Assembly: GCA_027031505.1 (NCBI GenBank)
Contig: JALVQH010000110.1
Coordinates: forward strand, 1-5,976
Reading direction: 5' to 3'
Source: Campylobacteraceae bacterium
GTDB taxonomy: Bacteria; Campylobacterota; Campylobacteria; Campylobacterales; Sulfurovaceae
DNA: 5,976 bases
This document shows, one piece after another, positions 4,368 to 5,976 of the stretch (the first letter of the stretch is position 1; each line of letters starts with the position of its first letter). The translations under genes and the position numbers were made by a program. The notes below the pieces were generated by a model, which saw nothing but the letters and a program-made list of their open reading frames with translations, did no database searches and had not been told where the DNA came from.

Positions 4368-5594
4368 ATGTCCTATAAAGTCAACAACGCCAAAAGCGCT
4401 TTCCACGCCTTCATGCTCTCGGTGGGCACCACCGTCGCCGAACCCGCGACTATCCTGCCGCTGCTGGTGCACCACTTCAGCAGTTCTCTCGTGCTGGTCG
4501 GTCTCTTCGCCTCCCTCCTGCGGGGCGGGGCGATCGCGGTGCAGCTGTTTGCCGCATTTTATGCCCAGAGTTACGACCGGGTGATGAAGTACATGCACCG
4601 GGTCTTCTTCTTCCGCTTTGCCTCCTGGTTTGCCGTGGGGGCGAGCATCTACCTCGTGGGGGATCGCAACCCGACTCTGACTCTGTGGCTGATCGGTCTC
4701 TTCTTCTTCACCTTCTCTTTCTCCGCCGGTTTCGGCGCGATCTATTTCAAGGAGATCATCGCTAAAGTCTTCGACTCCAAAGAGCGCGGCAGCGCCATGG
4801 CCAACCGCCAGCTCTTCTCCGCCGCCGGTGCCATCATCAGCGGCGGGGTCGCCGGGTGGGTACTGGAGCATTTTGAAGCGCCCGACAACTATGCCTTCCT
4901 TTTCATGATCTCCTCGTTTATCGTCCTGGCCGGCCTCATCGCCTTCGGCTCGATCGACGAACCCCCCAAGGCCAAAACCCAGGAGCGGGAAAAGAGCTTC
5001 CTCGCCTTTCTCAAAAACGCCCGCACGATCCTCCGAACCGACCGCCGGTTGCAATTGCAGATCATGGTTTCCCTGCTGGGCTACTCCTTTCTGCTGGCCA
5101 TGCCATTTGTTATCATCAAAGCCAAAGAGACGGTATACCTGACCGGCTGGATGATCGGCGGCTTCATCACCATACAGATGATCGGCGGGATGATCGGCAA
5201 CCTCTTTCTCTGGAAGCGCTTCGCCCCCGACTACACCCGGATGCTCACGGTGGCCTACAGCTTCATGATCACGGCATTTCTCATTGCCCTGTTTGCCGGG
5301 GGAGCGGTAATGTATGCCGCCATCTTCTTCATCTTCGGGATCGGGATGGACGGATTCCGTAACGCCGATACGAACCTCGTCCTCGAAATCGCCCCCGAAG
5401 ACAAACGCCCCGTCTACGTCGCTATCCAGTCGACGCTGGTCTCCCTTGGGCTCTTCTTCTCGATCCCCGGCGGCTTCCTCCTCGAGTGGTTCGGTTACAC
5501 CGTCCTCTACCTCATCACGCTCGCCATGCTTGTCACAGGACTTGTCTATACCCGTAAGCTCAAGCACCATATTCAGACACCTGATGCACCATAG
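4368..5594 (+). CDS. Major facilitator superfamily (MFS) transporter
   Basis: A 408-residue integral inner-membrane protein with the MFS pattern of 12 hydrophobic helices, roughly 15-35, 40-65, 78-98, 104-126, 148-168, 174-195, then a charged central loop (196-228), then 229-251, 256-281, 291-310, 313-330, 345-370 and 373-393. Basic residues cluster on the presumed cytoplasmic side. Each half has an equivalent loop-helix segment, DSKERGSAMANRQLF at 136-150 and APEDKRPVYVAIQSTL at 342-357, the E-x-RG-type signature of drug or sugar efflux-like MFS members, which supports the internal duplication. Substrate and direction cannot be read from the sequence. No Shine-Dalgarno precedes the ATG at 4368 because heptamer repeats fill that position; Met16 also lacks one, and the residues between look like normal family sequence, so I keep the first ATG. 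The frame is intact. Confidence 0.9.
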   Translation: MSYKVNNAKSAFHAFMLSVGTTVAEPATILPLLVHHFSSSLVLVGLFASLLRGGAIAVQLFAAFYAQSYDRVMKYMHRVFFFRFASWFAVGASIYLVGDRNPTLTLWLIGLFFFTFSFSAGFGAIYFKEIIAKVFDSKERGSAMANRQLFSAAGAIISGGVAGWVLEHFEAPDNYAFLFMISSFIVLAGLIAFGSIDEPPKAKTQEREKSFLAFLKNARTILRTDRRLQLQIMVSLLGYSFLLAMPFVIIKAKETVYLTGWMIGGFITIQMIGGMIGNLFLWKRFAPDYTRMLTVAYSFMITAFLIALFAGGAVMYAAIFFIFGIGMDGFRNADTNLVLEIAPEDKRPVYVAIQSTLVSLGLFFSIPGGFLLEWFGYTVLYLITLAMLVTGLVYTRKLKHHIQTPDAP

Positions 5595-5620
5595 TCTCCT
5601 GCATGTGACCGGTCGGAGAC
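5594..5620 (+). other. Weak inverted repeat at the MFS stop
   Basis: GTCTCC (5594-5599, overlapping the last base of the MFS stop) pairs with GGAGAC (5615-5620) across 15 nt that contain the palindrome GACCGGTC (5607-5614). No T-run follows. It is a poor terminator candidate, and may be the junction where the 5' part of the following remnant was lost. Confidence 0.3.
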
Positions 5621-5671
5621 AACCCTGCCAAACCTGATCTATCTCGTTTTCAGGATCACCGACGCCAGCTC

Positions 5672-5971
5672 TTGTGGGATCGCTTCTATCCCGAAAAGCG
5701 GGAGTTCAGGTCGCTCTTCGTTCTTGTCAATGCTGTCGGGATGGTGAGCTTCGTCATCTACGGTACGCTTGCTACCCTCAAGACAACCTCATTCAATGCG
5801 GCTGGAATCGCCGTCATAACTTTCGCTGCAGCTGTCGGTGTCGGATCTGCCCTCTCCGGGCTCCATACCTCCTTGCGGTTCAATACTGCTGCCATCGTTG
5901 TCGTTTTCATCCCCGGTGCTACCCTGCGCATGATGATCTGCCGGCAGGAGTGGGATCTGCCAGGATTCTGA
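5672..5971 (+). pseudogene. Remnant of a TRIC-type (UPF0126, YadS/YicG-like) membrane channel
   Basis: The open frame gives about 99 residues resembling the second half of bacterial trimeric intracellular cation channel proteins: LFVLVNAVGMVSFVIYGTLA (family pattern D-x-x-G-L-x-x-F-x-x-x-G), then an ITFAAAVGVGSAL segment where GG or GGG is usual, then a C-terminal LRMMICRQEWDLPGF matching the family end L-R-x-x-x-x-x-x-x-W-x-L-P-x-F. Family members are about 200 residues with two such repeats. Here the whole first repeat is missing. The only starts are a TTG at 5672 and later codons without a Shine-Dalgarno, and the segment between GVGSAL and LRMMI is about half its usual length. NLIYLVF at 5631-5651, in a different frame, may be further remnant before a frameshift. 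The family call rests on remembered patterns. I read it as a decayed gene, possibly transcribed behind the MFS gene. Confidence 0.65.
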
Positions 5972-5976
5972 TGCCT

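Overview
The window reads as chromosomal DNA of a moderately GC-rich member of the Campylobacterota (a Sulfurovum-, Nitratifractor- or Sulfurimonas-type epsilonproteobacterium). The reasons are the LeuC sequence type, a T-rich promoter with an extended -10 box and no good -35, a secreted protein whose N-X-T sites all have the acidic -2 residue used by PglB-type N-glycosylation, and a C-terminal TRIC fragment that resembles the family as recalled from these bacteria. The lineage is inferred from memory of the families, not from a search.

Layout. 1-91 (minus): start of a secreted protein with a clear signal peptide, cut by the window edge. 114-230: array of degenerate 7-bp repeats that folds into a long inverted repeat. 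239-583 (minus): S23/bAvd-like four-helix-bundle protein, with a perfect hairpin over its stop codon. 601-631: second heptamer array. 632-1561 (minus): secreted DUF11 protein with eight bacterial N-glycosylation sequons, behind its own promoter. 1562-1739: AT-rich spacer with a 16-bp palindrome. 1740-3020 (minus): leuC. 3021-3584: divergent intergenic region of lower GC with hairpins, a possible 9-codon mini-ORF and a short heptamer array. 3585-4250 (plus): hisIE, with its Shine-Dalgarno in the loop of a perfect 9-bp hairpin. 4251-4367: two REP-like palindromes, then four exact CTATTCA heptamers that touch the next start codon. 4368-5594 (plus): MFS transporter. 5672-5971 (plus): decayed C-terminal remnant of a TRIC-type membrane channel.

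Function. leuC (leucine biosynthesis) and hisIE (histidine biosynthesis) are ordinary housekeeping genes transcribed divergently. The secreted DUF11 protein, the S23 protein and the signal-peptide protein lie head to tail on the minus strand and may be one transcript. The main unexplained signal is that several unrelated junctions are filled with 7-bp-periodic repeats, each with its own unit sequence. These arrays flank the S23 gene on both sides and sit against the translation starts of hisIE and the transporter. I see no phage, CRISPR, rRNA, tRNA or transposase gene in the window.
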